44,373 nt of DNA from Cellulomonas denverensis (GTDB taxonomy: Bacteria; Actinomycetota; Actinomycetes; Actinomycetales; Cellulomonadaceae), in assembly GCF_012396125.1 (NCBI RefSeq), contig NZ_JAAXOX010000018.1:1-44373 (forward strand). Reading direction: 5' to 3'. Made by a program: the position numbers and the translations under genes. Under the pieces are notes generated by a model. That model ran no database searches. It was not told where the DNA came from and saw only the letters and a list, made by a program, of their open reading frames with translations. This document shows positions 19,496 through 27,067 of the stretch, in pieces. Each line of letters opens with the position of its first letter. The first letter of the stretch is position 1.

Positions 19496-21178
19496 TCAGG
19501 CCAGCGCGCGCCACTCCTCGCGCCGGCGCTCCTGTTCCGCGGGGTCCGGCACCGGCAGCGAGGCCAGCAGTCGCCGGGTGTAGTCCTCGCGCGGGTTGCC
19601 GAGCACCTGCTCGCCGGTGCCCTCCTCGACCAGCCGGCCGTGGTGCAGCACCGCGATCCGGTCGGCCAGCAGGTCCACCACCGCCAGGTCGTGGCTGATG
19701 AACAGGCAGGCGAAGCCCAGCTGCTCCTGGAGTTCGGAGAACAGCTCCAGCACCCGGGCCTGCACCGACACGTCCAGCGCACTGGTCGGCTCGTCGGCGA
19801 TCAGCAGCTCCGGGTCCAGGGCGAGTGCCCGGGCCAGCGAGGCGCGCTGCCGCTGGCCGCCGGACAGCTCGTGCGGGAACCGGTCGCCGTAGGAGCGCGG
19901 CAGCTGCACCGACTCCAGCAGGTCGTCCACCGTGGCCCGGGCCTCCTCGGCCGACCGGGCCCGGCCGTGCACCACCAGCGGTTCGGCGACGCACTGGGCG
20001 ATGGTCAGCAGCGGGTTGAAGCTGGTCGCCGGGTCCTGGAAGACGAAGCCGATCCGGCGCCGGATCGGCCGGAACTCGCGCTCGCGGACGCCGTTCATCT
20101 CCACCCCGAGCACCCGCAGCCCACCGCCGGAGACCGGGGTCAGCCCGGCGATCGCCCGGCCGATGGTGGTCTTGCCGGAGCCGGACTCGCCGACCAGGCC
20201 GAGCACCTCACCGGGCCGGATCGACAGCGACACCCCGTCCACCGCGCGGAACCCGGGGCGGCGGAACCGGCCGGGGTAGGTGATCTCCAGGTCGGTGGCC
20301 TCGACCACCGGGGTGGCGGCGGCCCAGTCGGCGGAACGGGCCGCCGCCCGGGCCGCGGCGTGGGTGGTGCCGCCCCCGACCCGGGGCACGGCGTCCAGCA
20401 GCCGCCGGGTGTACTCGTGCGCCGGTGCGGCGAACAGCTGCCGGACCGGCGCCTGCTCGACGATCCGGCCGGAGTACATCACCGCGACCCGGTCGGCCAG
20501 GTCGGCGACCACGCCCATGTTGTGCGTGATCAGCACGATCGCGGTGCCGAACTCGTCCCGGCAGCGGCGCAGCAGGTCCAGGATCTCGGCCTGCACGGTG
20601 ACGTCCAGCGCGGTGGTGGGCTCGTCGGCCACGATCACGCCGGGGTCGAGCACCAGGGCCTGGGCGATCACGATCCGCTGCTTCTGGCCGCCGGAGAACT
20701 CGTGCGGGTACTGGTCGATCCGGTGCTCGGGGTCGGGGATGCCCACCCGGCGCAGGATGTCGATCGCGGCGGCGCGGGCCTCCTTCCGGCCGAGCTTCCG
20801 GTGTGCGCGCAGGCCCTCGATGATCTGCCAGCCCACGGTGTACACCGGGTTGAGCGCGGTGGACGGCTCCTGGAAGACCATCGCCGCGTCCCGGCCGCGC
20901 ACCTCGCGCAGCCCGGCCCCGCGCAGGCTGATCACATCCCGCTCGGTGCTGCCGTCCTTGCTGGTCAGCAGCACGGCTCCCCGGGTGGTGGCGGTGCTGG
21001 GCAGCAGACCGAGGATGGTCTTGGAGGTGACCGTCTTGCCGGAGCCGGACTCGCCGACCACGGCCAGCACCTCCCCGGCGGCGACCTCCAGGCTGACGTC
21101 GTCCACCGCGCGGACGGTGCCGGCGTCGGTGGCGAAGGAGACCGACAGGTTGTCGATCCGGACCACGGGGCCGCTCAT
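19496..21178 (-). CDS. Dipeptide/oligopeptide ABC transporter, double ATPase (DppD-DppF fusion type)
   Basis: This 560-residue protein contains two complete ABC ATPase domains in one chain. The first has Walker A GESGSGKTVTSK (about 38-49), signature FSGGQKQR and Walker B VIVADEPTTALD. The second has GESGSGKTTIGR (about 320), LSGGQRQR and LLIADEPTSALD. Each is followed by the oligopeptide-transporter C-terminal region (ALFAAPAHEYTRRLL-like). It energises import through the two permeases encoded just upstream. The start ATG 21178 overlaps the stop of the preceding permease by 4 nt (ATGA). A strong hairpin after the gene closes the operon. Confidence 0.93.
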   Translation of the reverse strand: MSGPVVRIDNLSVSFATDAGTVRAVDDVSLEVAAGEVLAVVGESGSGKTVTSKTILGLLPSTATTRGAVLLTSKDGSTERDVISLRGAGLREVRGRDAAMVFQEPSTALNPVYTVGWQIIEGLRAHRKLGRKEARAAAIDILRRVGIPDPEHRIDQYPHEFSGGQKQRIVIAQALVLDPGVIVADEPTTALDVTVQAEILDLLRRCRDEFGTAIVLITHNMGVVADLADRVAVMYSGRIVEQAPVRQLFAAPAHEYTRRLLDAVPRVGGGTTHAAARAAARSADWAAATPVVEATDLEITYPGRFRRPGFRAVDGVSLSIRPGEVLGLVGESGSGKTTIGRAIAGLTPVSGGGLRVLGVEMNGVREREFRPIRRRIGFVFQDPATSFNPLLTIAQCVAEPLVVHGRARSAEEARATVDDLLESVQLPRSYGDRFPHELSGGQRQRASLARALALDPELLIADEPTSALDVSVQARVLELFSELQEQLGFACLFISHDLAVVDLLADRIAVLHHGRLVEEGTGEQVLGNPREDYTRRLLASLPVPDPAEQERRREEWRALA

Positions 21179-22212
21179 CGGGCACCCCCTTCCAGTTCAC
21201 GTGCCTCGTCGATCCCACCGGGGTCGGCGACATGGGCGGTGAGCGCGCCACCGGGCACCACGGAGGTCGCGGCGACGTCGCCGGTCACGTCCGCGGCCCG
21301 GCGACGGGTGCGCAGCCGCGGGTCGGCCAGGTCGTTCAGCGACTCGCCGACCAGGGTCATGCCGAGCACCACCAGCACGATCGCGATGCCGGGGAAGGTG
21401 GCGGTCCACCAGACACCGGAGCTGACGTCGGCGATCGCCTTGTTCAGGTCGTAGCCCCACTCGGCGGCCGCGGTGGCCTCGATGCCGAAGCCCAGGAAGC
21501 CCAGGCCGGCCAGGGTGAGGATCGCCTCGGAGGCGTTCAGCGTGATGATCAGCGGCAGGGTCCGGGTGGCGTTGCGCAGCACGTGCCGGAACATGATCCG
21601 CGGGTGGCCGGCGCCGATCACCCGGGCGGACTCGACGAAGGCCTCCGCCTTGATCCGCACCGTCTCGGCCCGCACCACCCGGAAGTACTGCGGGGTGAAG
21701 ACCACCGTGATCGACAGCGCCGCGGCGAGCACCCCGCCGATCATCGACGACTGCCCCCCGCTGATCACGATCGCCAGCACGATGGCCAGCAGCAGGGACG
21801 GGAAGGCGTAGACCGCGTCCGCGATCACCACCAGCACCCGGTCCAGCCAGCCGCCGAAGTACCCGGACAGCAGCCCGAGCAGCACCCCGACGAACAGCGA
21901 CGCAGCCACCGCGATCACGATCACCAACAGCGCGGTCCGGGCACCCCAGATCACCCGGGACAGCACGTCGTAGCCGCCGACCGTGGTGCCGAGCAGGTGC
22001 TCGGCCGACGGCGGCTGGGTGGAGCCGAACAGTCCGGTGTCCGGGCTGCGCAACTGGCCGTAGCCGTAGGGGGCGAGCAGCGGGGCGAAGATCGCGGTGA
22101 TCAGGAACAGGCCGGTGAGCACCAGCCCGGCGATCAGCATCCCGCGTTGCAGCCCGACGCTCTGCCGGAGCTGATGGACGACCGGCAGGTCCTTCCAGGT
22201 GCGACGGCGCAT
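21175..22212 (-). CDS. Peptide ABC transporter permease (DppC type)
   Basis: This 345-residue permease starts at ATG 22212, where TGATG joins it to the previous stop with 1 nt of overlap. It has an N-terminal OppC-like segment (helix about 22-45), then a BPD_transp_1 domain with about five helices. The EAA-type loop is visible around VESARVIGAGHPRIMFRHVL. A hydrophilic C-terminal tail of about 50 residues is longer than usual. It forms the channel with the DppB-type partner. Confidence 0.92.
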   Translation of the reverse strand: MRRRTWKDLPVVHQLRQSVGLQRGMLIAGLVLTGLFLITAIFAPLLAPYGYGQLRSPDTGLFGSTQPPSAEHLLGTTVGGYDVLSRVIWGARTALLVIVIAVAASLFVGVLLGLLSGYFGGWLDRVLVVIADAVYAFPSLLLAIVLAIVISGGQSSMIGGVLAAALSITVVFTPQYFRVVRAETVRIKAEAFVESARVIGAGHPRIMFRHVLRNATRTLPLIITLNASEAILTLAGLGFLGFGIEATAAAEWGYDLNKAIADVSSGVWWTATFPGIAIVLVVLGMTLVGESLNDLADPRLRTRRRAADVTGDVAATSVVPGGALTAHVADPGGIDEARELEGGAR

Positions 22213-23303
22213 CAGTACCTCACCCTCGGGTCGATCAGGGCCGCGATGACGTCGACCAGGAAGTTGGTCAGGGCCACGATGATCGCCAGCATCACGACGA
22301 TGCCCTGCACCGCCACGAAGTCGCGGGCCTGCAGGTACTGGGACAGCTGGAAGCCGAGCCCGCGCCACTCGAAGGTGGTCTCGGTCAGCACCGCGCCGAC
22401 CAGCAGCATCGCCACCTGCATCCCGACCACGGTGATGATCGGGATCAGGGCGGGCCGGTAGGCGTGCTTGCGCAGCAGCCGGGACTCCTTGACCCCGCGC
22501 GAGCGGGCGGCCTCCACGTAGCCGGAGCCGAGGGTGCCGATCACGTTGGTGCGCACCAGCCGCAGGAACACCCCGGCGGTGAGCATGCCGAGCGCGAGCG
22601 CCGGCAGGATCGCGTGCTGCAGCACGTCGGCGATCACGTCACCGTTGCCGGTCCGGATCGCGTCGATCAGGTAGATGCCGGTCGGGTCGTCCAGCCGGCG
22701 CATCGCCAGTTCGGACCGGTTGGAGGCCCGGCCGGCGACCGGCAGCCAGTGCAGCTGCACAGAGAAGATCAGCTTGAGCAGCAGCCCGGCGAAGAACACC
22801 GGCGTGGCGTAGCAGGCGATCGCGAACACCCGCAGCAGCGCGTCCGGCACCCGGTCCCGGAAGTACGCCGCGAGCAGCCCGCCCGGGATGCCGACCAGGA
22901 ACGCGACGATCAGCGCGTAGATCGCCAGCTCCAGGGTGGCGGTGCCGAAGGTGGTCAGCACCTCGGTCACCGGGCGGGTGTCCGAGATGGTGGTGCCCAG
23001 ATCCCCGCGCAGCAGGTCGCCGAGGTAGTCGACGTACTGGGTCAGGATCGGCCGGTCGTAGCCCGCGGCGTGGATCCGCTCGGCGAGCTGGTCGGCGGGC
23101 AGCCGGCCGCCCTGGGCCGCGGTGATCGGGTCGCCGGTGGCCCGCATCAGGAAGAAGACCGTGGTCACCAGGATGAAGACGGTCGGGATGATCAGCAGGA
23201 AGCGGATCAGGATGTAGCGGCCGAGGCCGCCGCCAGACCGCTTGGGGCGACCGGCCGGGCGCGGGGTATCGACCGTGGTGGGGTCGAGCGTGGTGGACGT
23301 CAT
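22212..23303 (-). CDS. Peptide ABC transporter permease (DppB type)
   Basis: This 363-residue permease starts at 23303. After a basic N-terminus it has the first helix (about 29-50, RFLLIIPTVFILVTTVFFLM), then the DppB periplasmic-type segment containing YVDYLGDLLRGDLG, and a BPD_transp_1 domain with the loop YVEAARSRGVKESRLLRKHA. It pairs with the DppC-type permease encoded next. A long hairpin separates it from the substrate-binding protein gene upstream. Confidence 0.93.
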   Translation of the reverse strand: MTSTTLDPTTVDTPRPAGRPKRSGGGLGRYILIRFLLIIPTVFILVTTVFFLMRATGDPITAAQGGRLPADQLAERIHAAGYDRPILTQYVDYLGDLLRGDLGTTISDTRPVTEVLTTFGTATLELAIYALIVAFLVGIPGGLLAAYFRDRVPDALLRVFAIACYATPVFFAGLLLKLIFSVQLHWLPVAGRASNRSELAMRRLDDPTGIYLIDAIRTGNGDVIADVLQHAILPALALGMLTAGVFLRLVRTNVIGTLGSGYVEAARSRGVKESRLLRKHAYRPALIPIITVVGMQVAMLLVGAVLTETTFEWRGLGFQLSQYLQARDFVAVQGIVVMLAIIVALTNFLVDVIAALIDPRVRY

Positions 23304-23321
23304 GTCACTCCTGACAACGCC

Positions 23322-23356
23322 CCGGGGCGGGCCGCTGGATGTGCGGCCCGCCCCGG
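23322..23356 (-). other. Intercistronic hairpin between binding-protein and permease genes
   Basis: CCGGGGCGGGCCGC (23322-23335) pairs perfectly over 14 bp with GCGGCCCGCCCCGG (23343-23356) around a 7-nt loop. Hairpins at this place often stabilise the binding-protein mRNA or partly stop transcription, giving more binding protein than permease. It has no T-run. Confidence 0.75.
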
Positions 23357-23371
23357 AGTCGTGATGGTGGA

Positions 23372-25030
23372 TCAGCTACGGCTCAGGGCGCCGTAGCGGA
23401 ACTTGAAGGACGCGTCGAGGGTGTCCTCCGCACCGGCGATGTCGGTGCCGGTCACGGCGACCTGGGCACCCTGCAGGTACGGGACGGTGGACAGGTCCTC
23501 GGCGACCAGGCCCTGGATCTGCTCGATCAGGGCGGTGCGCTGGTCGGCGTCCTCGGTGACCGCCTGCTCCAGGATCAGGTCGTTGACCTCCTGGTTGTCG
23601 TAGTGGTTGCCCAGGAAGTTCTCGGTCAGGAAGAACGGGGTCAGGTAGTTGTCCGCGTCCGAGTAGTCCGGGAACCAGCCCAGCTGGTAGGCCGGGTACA
23701 CGTCCGAGGTGCGGTCCTTGGCGTACTGCACCCACTCGGTGGTCTGCAGGTTGACCGTGAACAGGCCGCTGGACTCCAGCTGGTCCTTGATCAGCGCGTA
23801 CTCCTCACCGGAGGACGGGCCGTAGTGGTCGTTGGAGTACTGCAGGTTCAGCTCGATCGGGGTGCTGACCCCGGCGTCGGCGAGGGTCTGGGTTGCCTTG
23901 TCGACATCCGGGCCGCCGTCGCCGTCGCCATACAGGTCCTTGAGCGGCTCGACCGCGCCGGTCAGGCCGCTCGGCACGTAGGAGTACAGCGGGGTGTAGG
24001 TGTCCTTGTAGACCTGGGAGGCAATCTCCTCGCGGTCGATCAGGTCGGCCACCGCCTGGCGGACCGCCAGCGCCTTGGCCGGGTCGGCCTCGGAGGTGGT
24101 GTTGCCGAACGGCTGGGTGTCGAAGTTGAACACGATGTACCGGATCTCACCGCCCGGCCCGTCGACCACCTGGACGTCGTCGTTGCCGCGCAGGTCCTCG
24201 ATGTCGGTGGCGGACAGCGAGCGGAACGCCACGTCGATGTTCCCCTCCTGGATGTCCAGCTTGAGGTTCGAGGCGTCGGTGAAGTACTGCACGTCCACCG
24301 CGTCGTTCGCCGGGGCGCCGAGCAGGCCCTGGTAGTCCGGGTTCGCCTGGTAGCTGATCAGGTCGTTCTGCGAGTAGTCCGTGATCGTGTACGGACCGGC
24401 GAAGGCCTGACCGTCCACGATGTCCTGATCCGGGGTCAGGGCGTCGGGGGAGAAGACGTCCTCGTCCACGATCGGGCCGGCCGGGCTGGACAGGATCTGC
24501 GGGAAGACCTGGTCGTTCTCGGTCTTGAGGTGGAAGACCACGGTGGTGTCGTCCGGGGCGTCCACGCTGTCCAGGTTGTACAGCAGCGAGCCGGGGCCGT
24601 TGCCGCCGTCCGCGCCGGACTCGAAGATCGACAGCTGCCGGTCGAAGGTGAACTTCACGTCCGAGCTGGTCAGGTCGTTCCCGTTGGCGAAGGTCAGGCC
24701 CTCCTTGAGGGTGACCGTGTACTCGGTCGGGCTGGTGAACTCGGCCTTCTCGGCGATGTCCGGCTCGACGTCCGGGCTGCCGTAGGGGGTGTTCATCAGG
24801 AACGGGTACACCTGGTTCATCACGGCGAAGGACCCGTTGTCGTACGAGCCGGCCGGGTCGATGGTGGTGATCTTGTCGGTGGTGCCGATCAGGATCGAGT
24901 CGTCGCCGCCACCGCCGCTCGTGCCCTCGTCGTCGCCGCCACCGCTGCCGCAGGCGGCCAGGAGCAGACCGGTGACCACCAGACCGGTGGTCGGGACGAT
25001 CAGGCGTCGGCGCGTGTGAACCGCTGTCAT
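23372..25030 (-). CDS. Peptide ABC transporter substrate-binding lipoprotein
   Basis: The product is 552 residues from ATG 25030, with AAGAGG/GAGGA upstream. The signal peptide ends in a lipobox, LLLAAC, giving a lipidated cysteine at C27. A flexible Gly/Asp/Ser linker (about 28-46) follows. The rest is a family 5 extracellular solute-binding domain (SBP_bac_5), with DKITTIDPAGSYDNGSFAV near the start, YTVTLKEGLTFANGNDLTS, and a closing LDASFKFRYGALSRS. It should capture di- or oligopeptides outside the membrane and deliver them to the permease pair. It is first in the operon; two inverted repeats upstream may be operators. Confidence 0.93.
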   Translation of the reverse strand: MTAVHTRRRLIVPTTGLVVTGLLLAACGSGGGDDEGTSGGGGDDSILIGTTDKITTIDPAGSYDNGSFAVMNQVYPFLMNTPYGSPDVEPDIAEKAEFTSPTEYTVTLKEGLTFANGNDLTSSDVKFTFDRQLSIFESGADGGNGPGSLLYNLDSVDAPDDTTVVFHLKTENDQVFPQILSSPAGPIVDEDVFSPDALTPDQDIVDGQAFAGPYTITDYSQNDLISYQANPDYQGLLGAPANDAVDVQYFTDASNLKLDIQEGNIDVAFRSLSATDIEDLRGNDDVQVVDGPGGEIRYIVFNFDTQPFGNTTSEADPAKALAVRQAVADLIDREEIASQVYKDTYTPLYSYVPSGLTGAVEPLKDLYGDGDGGPDVDKATQTLADAGVSTPIELNLQYSNDHYGPSSGEEYALIKDQLESSGLFTVNLQTTEWVQYAKDRTSDVYPAYQLGWFPDYSDADNYLTPFFLTENFLGNHYDNQEVNDLILEQAVTEDADQRTALIEQIQGLVAEDLSTVPYLQGAQVAVTGTDIAGAEDTLDASFKFRYGALSRS

Positions 25031-25097
25031 GGTGTTCCTCTTCCGTGTCGGATCGGCGAGAACCGCCTCGGCCGGGGCCGGCCGCACTGCCGCCGGG

Positions 25098-25117
25098 CCT
25101 GTGATGTGGGGCACAGG
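25098..25117. promoter_or_regulatory. Candidate operator in peptide-transporter promoter
   Basis: CCTGTG and CACAGG are separated by 8 bp, about 70 bp upstream of the binding-protein ATG. The size fits a dimeric regulator site. The regulator is unknown. Confidence 0.4.
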
Positions 25118-25142
25118 AAAGCACAGCGGCGGGACGATTGGT

Positions 25143-25165
25143 ACATCCCTCTGTTAACAGGATGT
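25143..25165. promoter_or_regulatory. Second inverted repeat in the same promoter region
   Basis: The perfect palindrome CTGTTAACAG (25151-25160) is flanked by ACATC (25143-25147, after a 3-bp offset) and GATGT (25161-25165). This is AT-rich for the window and lies about 115-135 bp upstream of the binding-protein gene. Confidence 0.4.
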
Positions 25166-25198
25166 TTCGGGGCAATCTCGCCGCAGGTCAGCCGCTGG

Positions 25199-25248
25199 TT
25201 ACCGCTCAGTAGCGGTTCGGGTCGCCCAGGTCGGCCAAGTCGCCCGAA
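25199..25248 (-). terminator. Two hairpins after the SipW operon
   Basis: TTCGGG (25216-25221) pairs with CCCGAA (25243-25248), and next to it ACCGCT/AGCGGT (25201-25216) forms a short stem. Both lie just after the last stop of the SipW operon (25253). They are modest and lack a T-run. Confidence 0.45.
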
Positions 25249-25252
25249 CGGG

Positions 25253-27067
25253 TCACGCGCCGGGCAGGTAGACGTTCGGCCCGGCCGCCGACGAGCCGAA
25301 GGCCAGCCAGGCGGTCCGGCCCGCCGGGACCGCCCCGATCCGCAGGGCGGTCACGCCGAGCTCACCCGGGTCCAGAACGGTCACCGGCCGGGCCGCGGGG
25401 CTGGTGACGTCGGCCTGGACGTTCACCTGGGCGGAGACCGCGGCCGGCAGGGCGGTCAGCAGCGACTGCAGGGTGCTCTGGGCGGCCGACACCGCCGCGA
25501 CCACCTGGCCCTGCGCCGGCATCGGAGTGGTGGTGCCGGTGCCGTAGATCGTGCTGGTCAGGGCGTTCGCCACCGCGGCCCGCAGATCGGCCTGACCGGA
25601 GGCCGAGTTGAGCGAGTTCCGGATCGAGGTGCAGGCGGCGGTGGTCACCAGGCCGCAGGCGTTGTTCACCCCGACCGAGACGCCCACCGTCCCGCCCTGC
25701 TGCGCCCGCAGCTGGTTCAGGGTGCCGGTGTAGGTGACCGACGTCGGCTCGGTCACCAGGCCCAGGCCGAGCAGGGACACCGTGGTGTCCACCCGGAGGG
25801 TCGCCACGCTGGTGTTCAGCGCGGTGGAGATCGCGGCCAGCACCGCGCTCTGATACGCCGGGAGCAGAGTGCCGACCGAACCCGCCGCCGCCGACATGAT
25901 CGCCGCGGTCAGCACCTCGGTGTTCGGGGCCAGGCCGTTCACCCCGGCGGTGCTGCTGGTCAACGCCGCGACGTCGACGGTCATCCGGCCGGTCGCCAGG
26001 TTCAGCTGGACCGGGCCACCGGCGCCGAGGGTCTGGCCGGTCAGCCCGGCGACCGCCGCCGGGACGTTCACCGCCAGGCTCAGGGTCAGCGTCCCGGTCG
26101 AGGTGCCGGGGGTCAGGAGATTGAGCAGGTCCTGCCGGGTGCGGAACACGGTGTTGACGTTCGCGGCGGTGCCGGACGCCACCGCCCCGCCGGAGGTCAG
26201 CGAGTTCTGGATCGCGGTGGCCGCCGCGGTGGTCTGGGTCGCGACCGCCCGCAGCGCGGTGCTGTCCGCCTCCAGCCGCAGCCCGGACACCCCGTAGGCC
26301 CGGGTGGTGGTGTCCCGGGAGATGCAGGCGTCCCGGGTGGTGGTCGAGGCGACCGTGCCGGGGATCAGCCGCAGCCCACCGGTCACGTCGGTGGCGGCGG
26401 TGGCGCCCAGGGCCGAGGTCAGCAGCGCCGGGGTGACCAGGGCGCGTAGGTCCACCGTGGCCAGGTCCGGCAGCCCCGACCCGGCGGACTGGGTGGCGGC
26501 GTCCAGCACCCCGGCGTTCGACACCGCACCCGACCCGCCGGTCACCAGGCCGGTGCTCGCGGCGCTGCCGTACTGGTTGGCCTGCGCCGGGGTGACCGCG
26601 CCGAAGGTGACCGCGGACTCCAGCGTCGCGGAGCCGGCCTGCAGGGCGCTCGCGGACACCGGCGAGACGAAGGCGTTCGGCGCCGTGCCGGTCGCCCCGG
26701 CCGGGGTCGCGGAGACCGCCGACCCGGTCTGGGTCACCCGCAGCGGCGCCACCCCGGAGTCGGTGGACCCGCTGCCGACCGTCCCGGCGAACAGCTGCCC
26801 GCGGGCGGTGGTCCGGTACAGGCCGGTGTCGCACCAGGTGCTCCGGGTGCCGAGCGTGCCGGTCAGGTACTCCCGGTCGGTCCAGGCCGCGTCGGTGAGC
26901 TGCGGGGTCAGCGGGCCGTGCAGGGTCAGCGCGGCGGTGAGAGCCGCCAGCAGGCCCAGGGCGGCCCGGCGTCGGCGGGCCCCGCGTCGTCCTGGCCCGG
27001 CCCGGCGCCGGCGGTCCACCGGGCCGCTGCCGAGCGGTTCCGGCCCGGCCTGGCGCCAGCGGTTCAC
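25253..27067 (-). CDS. SipW-type secreted protein, choice-of-anchor G-like
   Basis: The product is 604 residues from GTG 27067, which overlaps the signal peptidase stop by 4 nt (GTGA). A very basic N-terminus precedes a hydrophobic stretch (about 35-50) and then AAWTDREY (60-67), the cleavage-region style of SipW-dependent substrates. The mature part is Thr/Ala/Val-rich and beta-prone, with few charged residues and scattered cysteines, including WCDTGLYRTTARGQLFAG and TRDACISRDTTTRAYGVSG. It resembles the choice-of-anchor G family of Gram-positive surface proteins. No wall-sorting tail is present at its own C-terminus, so retention may depend on other operon products. Translational coupling to the peptidase supports it being that enzyme's substrate. 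Confidence 0.72.
   Translation of the reverse strand: MNRWRQAGPEPLGSGPVDRRRRAGPGRRGARRRRAALGLLAALTAALTLHGPLTPQLTDAAWTDREYLTGTLGTRSTWCDTGLYRTTARGQLFAGTVGSGSTDSGVAPLRVTQTGSAVSATPAGATGTAPNAFVSPVSASALQAGSATLESAVTFGAVTPAQANQYGSAASTGLVTGGSGAVSNAGVLDAATQSAGSGLPDLATVDLRALVTPALLTSALGATAATDVTGGLRLIPGTVASTTTRDACISRDTTTRAYGVSGLRLEADSTALRAVATQTTAAATAIQNSLTSGGAVASGTAANVNTVFRTRQDLLNLLTPGTSTGTLTLSLAVNVPAAVAGLTGQTLGAGGPVQLNLATGRMTVDVAALTSSTAGVNGLAPNTEVLTAAIMSAAAGSVGTLLPAYQSAVLAAISTALNTSVATLRVDTTVSLLGLGLVTEPTSVTYTGTLNQLRAQQGGTVGVSVGVNNACGLVTTAACTSIRNSLNSASGQADLRAAVANALTSTIYGTGTTTPMPAQGQVVAAVSAAQSTLQSLLTALPAAVSAQVNVQADVTSPAARPVTVLDPGELGVTALRIGAVPAGRTAWLAFGSSAAGPNVYLPGA

Noticed and set aside
23339..26449. A 1,036-codon plus-strand open frame over the peptide-binding protein and choice-of-anchor G genes.
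   Set aside because: It is a high-GC shadow; the opposite strand encodes proteins with lipobox, signal peptide and family motifs.
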